Positions 11,417-21,312 of a stretch of DNA of 64,000 bases are shown piece by piece. A model generated the notes under the pieces. That model had not been told where the DNA came from. It searched no databases and saw nothing but the letters and a program-made list of their open reading frames with translations. Position 1 is the stretch's first letter. Each line of letters starts with the position of its first letter. Source of the DNA: Monoplex corrugatus (lineage: Eukaryota; Mollusca; Gastropoda; Littorinimorpha; Ranellidae); the NCBI GenBank assembly GCA_030674185.1, contig CM060315.1, positions 86,423,079 to 86,487,078 of the forward strand, read 5' to 3'. The position numbers were made by a program, and so were the translations under genes.

Positions 11417-11845
11417 GAAGAAGAAGAAGAAGAAGAAGAAGAAGAAGAAAAAGAAGAAGAAGAAGAAGAAGAAGAAGAAGAAGAAGAAAAAGAAGAAGAA
11501 GAAGAAGAAGAAGAAGAAGAAGAAGAAGAAGAAGAAGAAGAAGAAGAAGAAGAAGAGAAGAAAGAAAAAAGAAGAAGAAGAAGAGAAGAAGAGGAGAAGG
11601 AGGAAGAACGAGGAAGAAGAAGAAAGAAAAAGAAAGAAGAGAGGAGGAAGGAGAGAGAAAAGGAGGGGAGGAAGAGAGAAGAAGAAGAAGGAGAAGAAAA
11701 GAAGAGAGAGAGGAGGAGGAGGAGGAGGAGGAGGAGGGAGGAAGGAGAAGAAGAAGAAGAAGAAGAAGAAGAAGAGAAGAAGAAGAAGAAAAAAAAGAAG
11801 AAAAATGGAAAAAAAGAAAAGAAAGAAGAAAAAGAAAGAAGGAGA
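11417..11845. repeat. 430-bp polypurine tract, (GAA)n with GGA and GA segments
   Basis: Virtually all plus-strand bases are A or G: (GAA)n 11417-11580, mixed GGAAGA to about 11700, (GGA)n near 11711-11740, then (GAA)n. The Glu-rich and Phe/Ser-rich frames across it are artefacts. Long (GAA)n tracts can form triplexes. Confidence 0.95.
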
Positions 11846-11997
11846 AATAGGAAGGACAATGACGGCGTCTGGCAACCGTAAAAACACAACGTAAATATTG
11901 AGAAGTTCCAGAGAAAGTGCTGTTCGTGTGAATTTCACCTTGTCTCCTTTCCATCTTATGCATTCGCCACTAGCACTCCTCTTTATGATCCATACAG

Positions 11998-14090
11998 TAA
12001 ATGTCATCATTATCATGTGCCCTGTCGCATGGCACTGGCGATCATGGCCCTCCATATGAATCTATCCCTTGTTGCTGCAAGTACATCTCCTACTCTCTCT
12101 GTCCTCAGCCACTCCTCAAGTCTGTCCAGTATTTTTCCTTGGGTCTATCCGGTGGTCTTTTTTTCTCCAGCTTTCCTGTTGTGCCTGGATGCTCTAATTT
12201 CTCTTACTTCATAAAATGTCCAATAAATGTTGCTTTTCTTTTCCTAATCTTCTTTTTGTGTTTGCCTCTTTCAAGATTGTCTCGTTTGTTTTTCTTTGCT
12301 GTCCATGGAACTCTACATTCTTCTTAAAAACCACATTTCAGCTGTCTCAATCTTGTTCTGACTTTGCGTGTTGACTGTCCAGGCTTCAAATCCGTACATT
12401 AGTATCGGTTCTATATAACATTCAAGAACTCTCATCCTGATGTTAATTGATAGACATTTGTTGGTTAGAACTCTTTTCAATTTGTTGAATGTTGTTTTAG
12501 CCTGGCCGATTTTGCTGGCTATTTCTAATGTGCATCTGCCGTCTGGTGAGATGACTGTTCCCAGATATTTAAACTTATCAGCCTGTTTTCATGTTGTGCC
12601 ATTTGTTGTTAATTTGCATGAGGGGAGTTTTTGTTATGGCTTCAGTCTTCTTGCTATTTAGCTCCAGCCGTTTATTCCTGCTTTCTATTATGTTTACAAT
12701 ATTTTGTAGGTTTTTTTTTCATTTTCTGCAAATTGAACGGTGTCATTTACGTAACGAAGATTGTTTCAGATTTTTCCTCCAACCTTTATCCGAGACATTC
12801 TTCTTGGTTACTCATGATGATTTTTTGTTGTGAAAACAGATCTGTTGACAGAACACATCCCTGTCTAACCCCTCTTTTATTTTGGAGAGATTTTATTATT
12901 TTCTACTTTCATTGCTGCTGTTTATCCCCAATATATATTCCACATAATTCTTAAATTCTTCGTGTCTTACCAGATCAAAGGCCTCGCTTTACTCAACAAA
13001 ACATACATAAAACTATTCTTCAACTCCACTGATCTTCCTATGAGAGTTCGTACGACGTACATGTATATGGCATTCATAGTTCTATTCCCTTCAACAATTC
13101 TATACTGTTCTTTAGCTATTTCTCTTCTGATTCTGTTCCTTGTCCTCATCATGATTCTTCTTAATAGAATCTTTGGTGATTGTGCGATGGAGTTCAAATT
13201 CTATAGGGGGCCCCTGCTTTCTTGGGAAGTGCAATGAAATCTTTAGGGATTTTTCCAGTGCCATAAGTTTCATTCAGGAGGACTGCTATTTTTTCAATAC
13301 CACATTCATCTAGAGCCTCAATATTTCTGTAGTAATAATGTCTGGTCCTGGGGCTTTTCCTGGTTTCGTCTTTTTCATCGTTGCTCTCACTTCATCTTTC
13401 ATTATGGGTGGTCCTTCAATGTTCTTTCTTATAATGTGTTCTTCCTTTCTGTCATCGACAAAATGATCTTTTATGTACTTTCCCATCTGTCTAATGTTTA
13501 GTCTTTTTCCATTATAACCGTACCATCTTTAGATTTTAAGCAACCAGCTGATGTGCTCGTCTTTTTCCTGTGGGTAGTTTCTTCAATGTTTCTGTACATA
13601 ATCTTTGGATCTATTTTGTGTTGGTCTTTTATTTCCTTTCCCATTGTTTCCAGCCAAGCTTCCTCAGCTTCATTGCACCTATTGCTGATTTCCTTGTGTA
13701 TCTTTTTGTGTTCTTCCTCTTTTCCTTTTACCCTCCTCCATTCTTCAATCAAGCCTAAACTTTCTATTCCATTCAGTTCTTCTTTGCTTTTCTTTCAGCT
13801 CTAGGGATTTTCTTCAAAAGCTTCATTTATCGAATTTCTCAGCCTTGTCCATTGTTCCTCAAGATACTGATGTTTAAGCATTTTTATCTCTATCTTGACA
13901 TTTTCTAATCTTCCTTTTTGCAGTAATGTTCTTACATTCCATTGATCGCACTGGCTTGATGACGATCGAGTGTCACCTGCGCAGCATGACATTCCCTACC
14001 GGACGAAGGTGCTCCACTGGAACCTAGGTTTACGTCGTTCGGTTTTCCTTTCTTTCGGCTGGCCATGACCGCGGGTGTATAATTCGGTAA
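11998..14090 (-). mobile_element. RTE-A retrotransposon with deleted endonuclease
   Basis: On the minus strand it begins with leader sequence matching 4070-4215 (GGAGCACCTTCGTCCGGTAG and GCTGCGCAGGTGACAC). It then reads CDQWNVRTLLQKGRL, and jumps from the first 20 residues of the endonuclease to LEEQWTRLRNSINEAFEENP, the EN-RT linker. Most of the endonuclease is missing. The RT follows with several frameshifts; the catalytic box has become NLRYVNDTV. The C-terminal block and 3' UTR end at a CATGATAATGATGACAT tail (11998-12018). Dead copy; the internal deletion near 13862 makes it endonuclease-minus. Confidence 0.8.
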
Positions 14091-14124
14091 AGATGTGACA
14101 GGAATGTCGGCGCTATACAAACGT

Positions 14125-14260
14125 AATCATTCTTCTTCTTCTTGTTCTTTTTCTTGTTTTTCTTCTTCTTGTTATCATCGTCATCAACATCATCATTATT
14201 ATTGTAGTTGCTGTTGTTACATCATCATAATCATCATTATTTCTATTATTGTAAAAGATA
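14125..14260. repeat. TTC/ATC-rich low-complexity tract
   Basis: Runs of TTCTTC and ATCATC/ATT triplets with TTTTTC variants. Confidence 0.8.
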
Positions 14261-14349
14261 CACCCGGAAACAGCTGAATAAACCCTGCTAACACATTTCT
14301 GTCACAGAAAGAGACAGACAAACAAACAGACAGACAAAACAATCACACA

Positions 14350-14485
14350 TGACTTCAGAGTTTATTCAAGAGGGATTCATCGTACTCGGACAATTCCATA
14401 TACGCTGCACCAAAAATCTACCAGCAATTGCCCGGCAGACTCCCTGAGCCTGTGCAAAACCCTATGTACTGGCAAGGTCCTGAAA
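14350..14485 (-). mobile_element. S2 SINE, 3' part, left flank of array A
   Basis: On the minus strand this is the end of an S2 copy. The plus-strand blocks TTATTCAAGAGGGATTCATC, CTCGGACAATTCCATATACG and GGCAAGGTCCTGAAATGG match 2096-2225 and the reverse complement of 22060-22195. The S2 sequence runs straight into the G-rich array without a break. Confidence 0.7.
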
Positions 14486-16570
14486 TGGAGAGGGGGAGGA
14501 GGGAGTTAAGGGAGTTAATTAAAGGAGACGGGGAGGAGGGAGTTAAGGGAGTTAATTAATGGAGACGGGGAGGAGGGAGTTAAGGGAGTTAATGGAGACG
14601 GGGAGGAGGGAGTTAGGGAGTTAATGGAGACGCGGGGAGGGGAGTTAAGGAGTTAATGGAGACGGGGAGGAGGGAGTTAAGGGAGTTAAGGGACGGAGGG
14701 AGTTAAGGAGTTATGGGACGGGGAGGAGGGAGTTAAGGATTATGGGACGGGGAGGGGGGTTAAGGGTTAATGGAGACGGGGAGGGGAGTTAAGGGAGTTA
14801 ATTAATGGAGACGGGGAGGAGGGAGTTAAGGAGTAAAAGGGGAGGAGGGAGTTAGGGAGATTAATGGAGACGGGGAGGAGGGAGTTAAGGGAGTTAATTA
14901 ATGGGACGGGGAGGAGGGAGTTAAGGGAGTATTAATGGAGACGGGGAGGAGGGAGTTAAGGGAGTTAATTAATGGAGACGGGGAGGAGGGAGGGTATTAA
15001 TGGGACGGGAGGTAGGGGTTAATGGAGACGGGGAGGAGGGAGTTAAGGGAGTTAATTAATGGAGACGGGGAAGGTAGGGAGTTATTAAGGGACGGGAGAG
15101 GTATTAAGGGAGTTAATGGCGGGGAGGAGGGAGTTTAAGGGAGTTAATTAATGGGGACGGGGAGGAGGGAGTTAAGGGAGTTAATGGAGACGGGGAGGAG
15201 GGAGTTAAGGGAGTTAATTAATGGAGACGGGGAGGAGGGAGTTAAGGGAGTTAATTAATGGAGACGGGGAGGAGGGAGTTAAGGGAGTTAATTAATGGAG
15301 ACGGGGAGGAGGAGTTAAGGGAGTTAATGGAGACGGGGAGGAGGGAGTTAAGGGAGTTAATGGAGACGGGGGAGGGAGTTAAGGGAGTTAATGGAGACGG
15401 GGAGGAGGGAGTTAAGGGAGTTAATTAATGGGGACGGGGAGGAGGGAGTTAATTAATGGAGACGGGGAGGAGGGTTAAGTGAGTTAATGGAGACGGGAGG
15501 AGGGAGTTAAGGAGTTAATGGAGACGGGGAGGAGGGATTAAGGGAGTTAATGGAGACGGGGAGGAGGGAGTTAAGGGAGTTAATTAATGGGACGGGGAGG
15601 AGGGAGTTAATTAATGGAGACGGGGAGGAGGGAGTTAATTAATGGAGACGGGGAGGAGGGAGTTAAGGGAGTTAATTAATGGAGACGGGGAGGAGGGAGT
15701 TAAGGAGTTAATGGAGACGGGGAGGAGGGAGTTAAGGAGTTAATTAATGGAGACGGGGAGGGGGAGTTAAGGAGTTAATGGAGACGGGGAGGAGGGAGTT
15801 AAGGGAGTTAATTAATGGAGACGGGGAGGAGTAGGGAGTTAATTAATGGAGACGGGGAGGAGGGAGTTAATTAATGGAGACGGGGAGGAGGGAGTTAAGG
15901 GAGTTAATTAATGGAGACGGGGAGGAGGGAGTTAATTAATGGAGACGGGGAGGAGGGAGTTAATTAATGGAGACGGGGAGGAGGGAGTTAAGGGAGTTAA
16001 TTAATGGAGACGGGGAGGAGGGAGTTAATGGGAGTTAATTAATGGAGACGGGGAGGAGGGAGTTAAGGGAGTTAATTAATGGAGACGGAGGGAGTTATTG
16101 GAGGGGAGGGAGTTAAGGGAGTTAATTAATGGAGACGGAAGGAGTGATATGGAGGGAGGTTAAGGGAGTTAATTAATGGAGACGGGGAGGAGGGAGTTAA
16201 GGGAGTTAATAATGGAGACGGGGAGGAGGGAGTTAAGGGAGTAATTAATGGAGACGGGGAGGAGGGAGTTAATTAAGGGAGTTAATGGAGACGGGGAGGA
16301 GGGAGTTAAGGGAGTTAATTAATGGAGACGGGGAGGAGGGAGTTAAGGGAGTTAATTAATGGGACGGGGAGGAGGGAGTTAAGGGAGTTAATTAATGGAG
16401 ACGGGGAGGAGGGAGTTAAGGGAGTTAATTAATGGGGACGGGGAGGAGGGAGTTAAGGGAGTTAATTATGGAGACGGGGAGGAGGGAGTTAAGGGAGTTA
16501 ATTAATGGGGACGGGGAGGAGGGAGTTAAGGGAGTTAATTAATGGAGACGGGGAGGAGGGAGTTAAGGGG
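14486..16570. repeat. Minisatellite A, 33-37-bp G-rich unit
   Basis: Roughly 55-60 head-to-tail copies of a unit made of GGAGACGGGGAGGAGGG followed by AGTTAAGGGAGTTAAT, with or without an extra TAAT. The two length variants (about 33 and 37 bp) are interspersed. The segment 14690-15130 is much richer in single-base losses than 15130-16570. Each unit has several G-runs. The array lies inside an S2 SINE. Stops in all frames; not coding. Confidence 0.95.
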
Positions 16571-16572
16571 GT

Positions 16573-16735
16573 TCATTTACCAATGAAACACTGACACCAT
16601 CAGAACGACAGAAACATTAAGATGGCCGCCAGCTCACCAGTCCTTCGTGTCGCGTGCTAGGATTAAACTCGGGATTCCATACCTTTATGTGGAACACCAA
16701 TCGGCCTGCCCATCTTGTTCTGTGTATTTCATACA
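16573..16735 (-). mobile_element. S2 SINE, middle part, right flank of array A
   Basis: The plus-strand blocks ACCATCAGAACGACAGAAAC and ATTAAGATGG continue the S2 body exactly where the left flank (14485) stopped, when compared with 2255-2290. Downstream, GGATTAAACTCGGGATTCC continues the S2 body. The copy is cut at about 16740 by an RTE-A insertion. Confidence 0.65.
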
Positions 16736-16744
16736 CGTGTACAT

Positions 16745-17170
16745 TACAGATAGCCAGCAGAAGTGGCCAAGCTAAAACAGCATTCCAGAAAACGAAAAGC
16801 GTCCTTTCTAACAAATGTCTATCAATTAACATCAAGGATGAGAGTTCATCAGTGTTTATGTAGAACCAGTACAGTTGTACGGATGTGAAGCGTGGACAGT
16901 CAACAAGATCGAGGCAGCTGAACTGTGATTTCTAAGAATTTCATATACAGTAAAGAAAACAAACAAGTCCATCTTAACAGAAGCTAAGACAAAAAGAACA
17001 TTAATGAAGAAGTTTAGGAAAAGACAAGCAACAATTATAGGACATTTTATGAGGCAAGATAAATTTGAGTATCTAGTCAAAAAGGGTAGGGGGTCTAGCG
17101 ACAGAGGATAGATTCGTATGGAGGGCCATAATCACCAACGTCATGCGGCAAGGCACATGATGGTGATACT
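16745..17170 (+). mobile_element. RTE-A 3' end inserted in the S2 copy
   Basis: It starts at the segment matching IASRSGQAKTAFQKTKSV, passes YGCEAWTVNKIEAAE (with an in-frame stop and small deletions) and the RKRQATIIGHFMRQDKFEYL block, and ends at the family 3' end (ATGCGGCAAGGCACATGATG). The S2 head resumes at about 17215. Confidence 0.75.
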
Positions 17171-17214
17171 GACTACTCATTCTCATTCTCATTTTCGTGT
17201 GTTTCTACTTTCAA

Positions 17215-17310
17215 CGAGACTGCGTCACAAAACACTGACCTGTCCCATGGCTGAATCCACAACCGTTTAATTACAAACATGGCGTTCTATTATCTGAACT
17301 GATGGACCAC
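17215..17310 (-). mobile_element. S2 SINE, tRNA-like head
   Basis: On the minus strand it has an A-box-like segment followed by ACGCCATG and the degenerate B box GTGGATTCAGCC. It matches the heads at 2395-2470 and 21822-21895 and is the 5' end of the S2 copy split by the RTE-A element and by array A. Confidence 0.5.
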
Positions 17311-17954
17311 TCATATAAAATAAAGTTATCAAGAAATACCCAAGGGGTACTGGTGGGACCCAGAGTAATAGTGCCTCACCAACCAGCCAGAAAATCATTT
17401 ACCCGACCCCGATTCCAAACGTTACGTGGTAGTCATTTTGCCGGACAAACACAGCGCATCACAACACGTGTTAAGGTAACAAGAAACACCCGACACCACA
17501 CGGTAACCGTTTCGCCCGGTAATGCATGACCCATTCGGACCCAATCATCAGTTACCTTGTTCACAAGCCGAATGGCAAGGTGGGGATGCAGCCATACAAC
17601 ACACACCAGCCAGGTCCAACTCAACTAGCAGACCAAGAGAAAGTGAGGAGACACCTCCCTTGCCTTACTCTGGCCCTTCATCCCTCTATCAGTCAGCCTG
17701 ACCCACCGCCAGCACACACATAGCTGCCAGCACCTCTCTTAGTACAGTCTCCACACTTAATAGTCGGAAACTTCCCACGTTGTTTGACCACAAGCACAAG
17801 GAGTGTTCGTTTAATCACAAAATCTGTTGGACGTAATGCTCCAGACACAGCCTATTCTGCTTGCTTTTCTGCTAGGTCTGAAATGCCCCCAAGCAAATAC
17901 AGTACAACAAAACGCAACAACAAAACACATCACAACAACAAAACGAAAGCCTAC
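17311..17954. other. No recognised feature; probably intron of the receptor gene
   Basis: It lies immediately downstream (minus strand) of the donor site of the GPCR exon. Small open frames on both strands show no motif. No exon for TM6-TM7 was recognised. Confidence 0.4.
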
Positions 17955-18306
17955 CGTCAGCGTCTCCCATAGATCCTGAGCGCCACAAGCACAAGGCCAC
18001 ACGGACGTAGGTGAAGGTCATCACCACCAGCGGCACGAGGTAGAAGAGGAGGAAGATTAGCAGCAGGTGCAGCTCCTCGGCCTCGTGTGACCACAGGGGC
18101 TGGCACATGGCGCCGTGTGGGTACAGATTGATGGTCATGCCCACCAGGTCCGGGGTGGCGCAGGACAGCGCCACCAACCACACGATGGCGATGATGCGAC
18201 GTGCCCGCACCGCCGTCTGGCGGAACATGAACGGCTGGCATATGGCCATCCACCGCTCGATAGAGATAGCCGTCAGAGTGAGCACGGACACGAACACTGA
18301 CACTTT
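17955..18306 (-). CDS. GPCR exon (TM3 to TM5), orexin/allatotropin receptor-like
   Basis: An internal exon of a rhodopsin-family G-protein-coupled receptor acting at the plasma membrane. The 117 codons read KVSVFVSVLTLTAISIERW (end of TM3 with ERW in place of DRY, then MAICQPFMF), IIAIVWLVALSCATPDLVG (TM4), an extracellular loop 2 with the conserved cysteine in MCQPLW, and LLLIFLLFYLVPLVVM (TM5), ending in LCLWRSGSMGDADG. The VSVLTLTAISIxRWxAIC block and the C-x-x-x-W loop resemble orexin and allatotropin receptors; other peptide receptors are possible. Splicing supports the exon: a pyrimidine-rich acceptor ends in TTTCAG just before 18306, and a GTAGGC donor starts at 17954. The exon starts in phase 0 and ends after the first base of a codon. 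The reading is free of stops. The exons for TM1-2 and TM6-7 were not found, so the gene extends through large introns or beyond the window. The precise ligand class is uncertain. Confidence 0.85.
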
Positions 18307-18344
18307 CTGAAACACACAGAGACAAAGGAGGAAAAAGTTAACTA

Positions 18345-18402
18345 CGTTGATGCTGCTGGAGATGACTGTCATCGTCAGGACTGACACGAGTACTGACACG
18401 TT
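18345..18402 (-). pseudogene. Partial duplicate of the GPCR exon start, with its own acceptor
   Basis: On the minus strand TTTCAG (AG at 18404-18403) is followed by AACGTGTCAGTACTCGTGTC, translating to NVSVLVSVLTMTVIS, a near copy of KVSVFVSVLTLTAIS at the real exon start. Similarity fades after about 45 bases. The two acceptors are 96 bases apart and in the same frame with no stop between, so use of the upstream one would add 32 residues before the main exon. It lacks the ERW motif and everything beyond. It is either a decayed duplication or an alternative 3' splice site; sequence alone does not decide. Confidence 0.6.
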
Positions 18403-18403
18403 C

Positions 18404-18404
18404 T

Positions 18405-18450
<46 letters not shown>

Positions 18451-18480
18451 GAGAGAGAGAGAGAGAGAGAGAGGGGAGAG
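18404..18480. repeat. (GA)n microsatellite acting as pyrimidine tract on the minus strand
   Basis: GA repeats on plus are CT repeats on minus, and they lie directly upstream of the duplicate acceptor at 18403, where they would serve as its polypyrimidine tract. Confidence 0.9.
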
Positions 18481-18654
18481 GGTGGGTGGGTGGGGAGTTT
18501 TCATGCATATGTATATGTATACCTATGATGCCTACGAAAGTGGAATTTGCCACAGGACTTTGCCGGGTGCGATTCCTTTGCTTCTGTGTGATTTTTCCGT
18601 TTTTTTCTTTTTATTCATTCTAACGATATGCAAAGCAGATTCATTTGTTACACA

Positions 18655-18790
18655 CACTTAAAGTTCCCTGCTGCATGGCGTTGACGATCATGGCCATTCA
18701 TACGAATCTATTCCTTGTCGCTGCAAGTACATATCCCACCCTCTCTGTCCTCAGCCACTCAGCAAGTCCAACCAATATTTTCTTCCTGAG
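18655..18790 (-). mobile_element. RTE-A 3'-terminal fragment
   Basis: The plus-strand blocks CTGCATGGCGTTGACGATCA, CTTGTCGCTGCAAGTACAT and CCTCAGCCACTCAGCAAGTC are the reverse complement of the RTE-A 3' end. Only about 135 bases remain. Confidence 0.75.
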
Positions 18791-18892
18791 TCTATCTATT
18801 ATCTATCTATCTACTATCTTCTATCCGTCTCGTTCTGTCTGCCTATCTATTCATCCATCTAGCCATCCATCCATCTGTCTATCTATATCTCA
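18791..18892. repeat. (TATC)n/(CATC)n microsatellite
   Basis: Irregular CTAT and CATC tetranucleotides adjoining the RTE-A fragment. Confidence 0.85.
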
Positions 18893-19190
18893 CACAAGGA
18901 ATTTAAATTTCATTTGAAACTAGGAATAGATACGGTAGCCATTTTCCTCTGTAAGTGTGTAAGCTCCACCTCAGTTTTCCGTGGAATCTTTAACGTCGGC
19001 TAAAAGCATGCTGCACACGTCCCTTGGTGTGGTCATGTTTTCCACTTGGTGTCGGCAAATGGTGGCGCTGTACTGTGGCGACGCGCTCTCCCTGGGCAGT
19101 GCAACCTGAAAGACTAGCATCTAGATCACCACTTACCACTCAATGGAAAAGTGGACTGGGTACAGGAGGGGGAGGCAGAAAAATAAAATA
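18893..19190. other. No recognised feature
   Basis: Unique-looking sequence without a recognised motif. If the receptor gene extends this way it would be intronic. Confidence 0.35.
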
Positions 19191-19194
19191 GCCA

Positions 19195-19313
19195 CTGAAG
19201 AAGTAGAAGAAGAAGAAGAAGAAGAAGAAGAAGAGAAGAAGAAGAAGAAGAAGAAGAAGAAGAAAGAAGAAGAAGAAGAAGAAGAAGAAGAAAGAAGAAG
19301 AAGAAGAAAGAAG

Positions 19314-19345
<32 letters not shown>

Positions 19346-19372
19346 GAAGTTGAAGAAGAAGAAGAAGAAGAG
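19195..19372. repeat. (GAA)n microsatellite
   Basis: GAA triplets with occasional GA and TAGAA interruptions over about 180 bases. Confidence 0.95.
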
Positions 19373-19382
19373 GAAGATACGG

Positions 19383-19582
19383 CGATTGATGATGATGATG
19401 GTGTTCCTGATGATGATACTGAAGACGATGGCGACTGATGATGATAGTGGTGATAAAAAGGATGAAAATGGCGATTGATATTGGTAATGATGACTACGAC
19501 GACGACGATAAAGAAGACAATGGCGACTGACGATGATGGTGATGATGACGACGGCGAAGACTATGAAGAATACGATGGCGAC

Positions 19583-19639
<57 letters not shown>

Positions 19640-19960
19640 CGACGACGACGACAACGACGACGATAATGATAATAGTAATGATGAAGAAGACATCATGATG
19701 TTGAAGAAGAACATAATGAAGACGATAGCGACTGATAATGATGAAGAATAAGACGATGGAGACTGATGACGACGATGATGATGATGAAGACGACAGCGAT
19801 GACGAAGAAGACGACGATGATGCCCTGACGAGTCCGGACTGCCATCTTCAGAACATGGCAGGCTGGTATGTCATAGCTGACACGATAATGATGATGATGA
19901 TGACTAGCGCGATGAAGACGACAACAAAGACGTCGACAACGATAATCAATAACGGCCGAG
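19383..19960. repeat. (GAT)n/(GAC)n/(GAA)n trinucleotide field
   Basis: The purest part is (GAT)n at 19577-19640, followed by (GAC)n. The surrounding sequence is built from GATGAT, GACGAC and GAAGA blocks with a recurring ATGGCGACTGATGATGAT motif (19427, 19465, 19520, 19574), which points to a higher-order duplication of about 45-55 bp. Asp-rich open frames are artefacts. Confidence 0.85.
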
Positions 19961-20164
19961 ACCTATTACGTACTTACTACAGGCGGATGATTCTGCACTC
20001 TCTACAATCAATATACACAACTTAATAACGGAATAGCAACAACCAACCAAACAAAACAAAATACACACAGACAGTCAAGCCACACGATCAATCTCCATTT
20101 TCATGTATTAATCGTTACACAAAATCTACATTTCGTACGTCTAAAATGGCCAGAAAATTAAACT

Positions 20165-20600
20165 TTAATAGTGTTTGATCTGGCCAATCATGATTTATGG
20201 CTGTGAAGCATGGACTGTCAGAAAAGCTGATTGCAAAAGAATTGAGGCAGCTAAGATGAGGTTTTATTGGAGACTACCACGCATCAGATGGACAGACAGA
20301 ACCAATGAAAGTGTCCTGGAAGAATTTGATACCACCAGAAAACTACTAGCAGACATCAACGAGAGAAGACTGAAATGCATGGCCATGTGTCACGTATCAA
20401 GAACACGGACCTCATGGCAACCATTTTCAAGGAAAAACAGAGGCAAAAGAGGAAGTCAGGCAAACCCCCAATCTCATATACCGAGAACATAACCAACATC
20501 AGTGGCCTGGATATTCAAGAAGTTGTCCGCAAAAGTCAAAACAGAGCTGTTTGGAGGGGAGAGGCGGTGTCAGAGTGCAGCGGCCGACAATGAACCCAGT
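20165..20600 (+). mobile_element. Non-LTR retrotransposon C-terminal fragment, second family
   Basis: It reads IMIYGCEAWTVRKADCKRIE, AAKMRFYWRLPRIRWTDRTN, SVLEEFDTTRKLLADI and, after a frameshift near 20385, HGHVSRIKNTDLMATIFK and ISYTENITNISGLDIQEVV. These are the conserved C-terminal blocks downstream of the RT palm in a common invertebrate LINE. The sequence differs from RTE-A. Neither endonuclease nor RT palm is present. Confidence 0.75.
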
Positions 20601-20639
20601 GACGCGGACAGGTGAGACCGGTGAGACAGGGTCACTTGT

Positions 20640-20985
20640 GGCCTAGAAACTGTTCAAGCCCTGTTCATACGGCAAGGATTGTGGATTCATTACTCGGGGA
20701 TTTGTTTTACAAGTGGCTCATTTGCACAGTGGTTACAGCATGAAGCTCATAACACAAGGATTGAGAGTTCATCCCTCGGGCGAGCTGCTTGCTTCCTTTG
20801 ATAGAGACGCTGGCTGGGATTGAAACTCCAGACATCAAATCTGAAGTCCACAGCTGTGTCAAAAGGACAAGGCAGCCCAGCATGTACACACACAACAAAG
20901 GACAGTGGACCAGCCAACAGCTGAACCACGTCCCCTGCATCATCAGCATGGACCTCAACAACAAGATGGCATCTAACTTGGCGTG
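20640..20985. mobile_element. SINE remnants: tRNA-like head and S2-related body
   Basis: At 20718-20775 the plus strand has an A-box-like TTGCACAGTGGTTACAGC and a B-box-like GAGTTCATCCC, with CAT in the position of an anticodon. The following GGCTGGGATTGAAACTCC ... ACATCAAATCTGAAGTCCAC block resembles S2 minus-strand sequence at 2315-2350. Boundaries are unclear. Confidence 0.4.
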
Positions 20986-21240
20986 AAGTGAGGACACAGT
21001 TAGCTTTGTCCCAACACTCTAATCTGAATGTACAGTGTAAGTATATCACAAGTTCCTGACAAAGTGCCGTTTACACGATCTCTCTCAAACAGGGTTGATA
21101 CATGTACTAGGCACTGTGTGACCTGTGTAAACCTGCACTTTGGCGCCATGCTTCCGCACTCACGCATTCGTCACTCCTCAACGATCCAAAGAGTAACAGC
21201 TGAAAAAAAATCAAGCAAACACATTTTTGTCACAGACAGA
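20986..21240. other. No recognised feature
   Basis: No motif or repeat was recognised between the SINE remnants and the CA repeat. Confidence 0.35.
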
Positions 21241-21276
21241 CAGACACAGACACAGACACACACACACACCACAACA

Positions 21277-21309
<33 letters not shown>

Positions 21310-21312
21310 CAG
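21241..21312. repeat. (CA)n microsatellite
   Basis: CAGA followed by CA repeats with small AAC interruptions. Confidence 0.9.

Noticed and set aside
11198..12055. Glu-rich or Phe/Ser/Leu-rich proteins
   Set aside because: They cover the polypurine tract and run into an RTE-A 3' end; low-complexity artefact.
14486..16570. Telomere-like repeat (TTAAGGG)
   Set aside because: The unit is 33-37 bp and lacks runs of TTAGGG; similarity is limited to one word.
17957..18325. Second minus-strand frame of 122 codons over the receptor exon
   Set aside because: It is a shadow: the frame with TM3-TM5, ERW and the loop cysteine is the other one, and the splice phases fit it.
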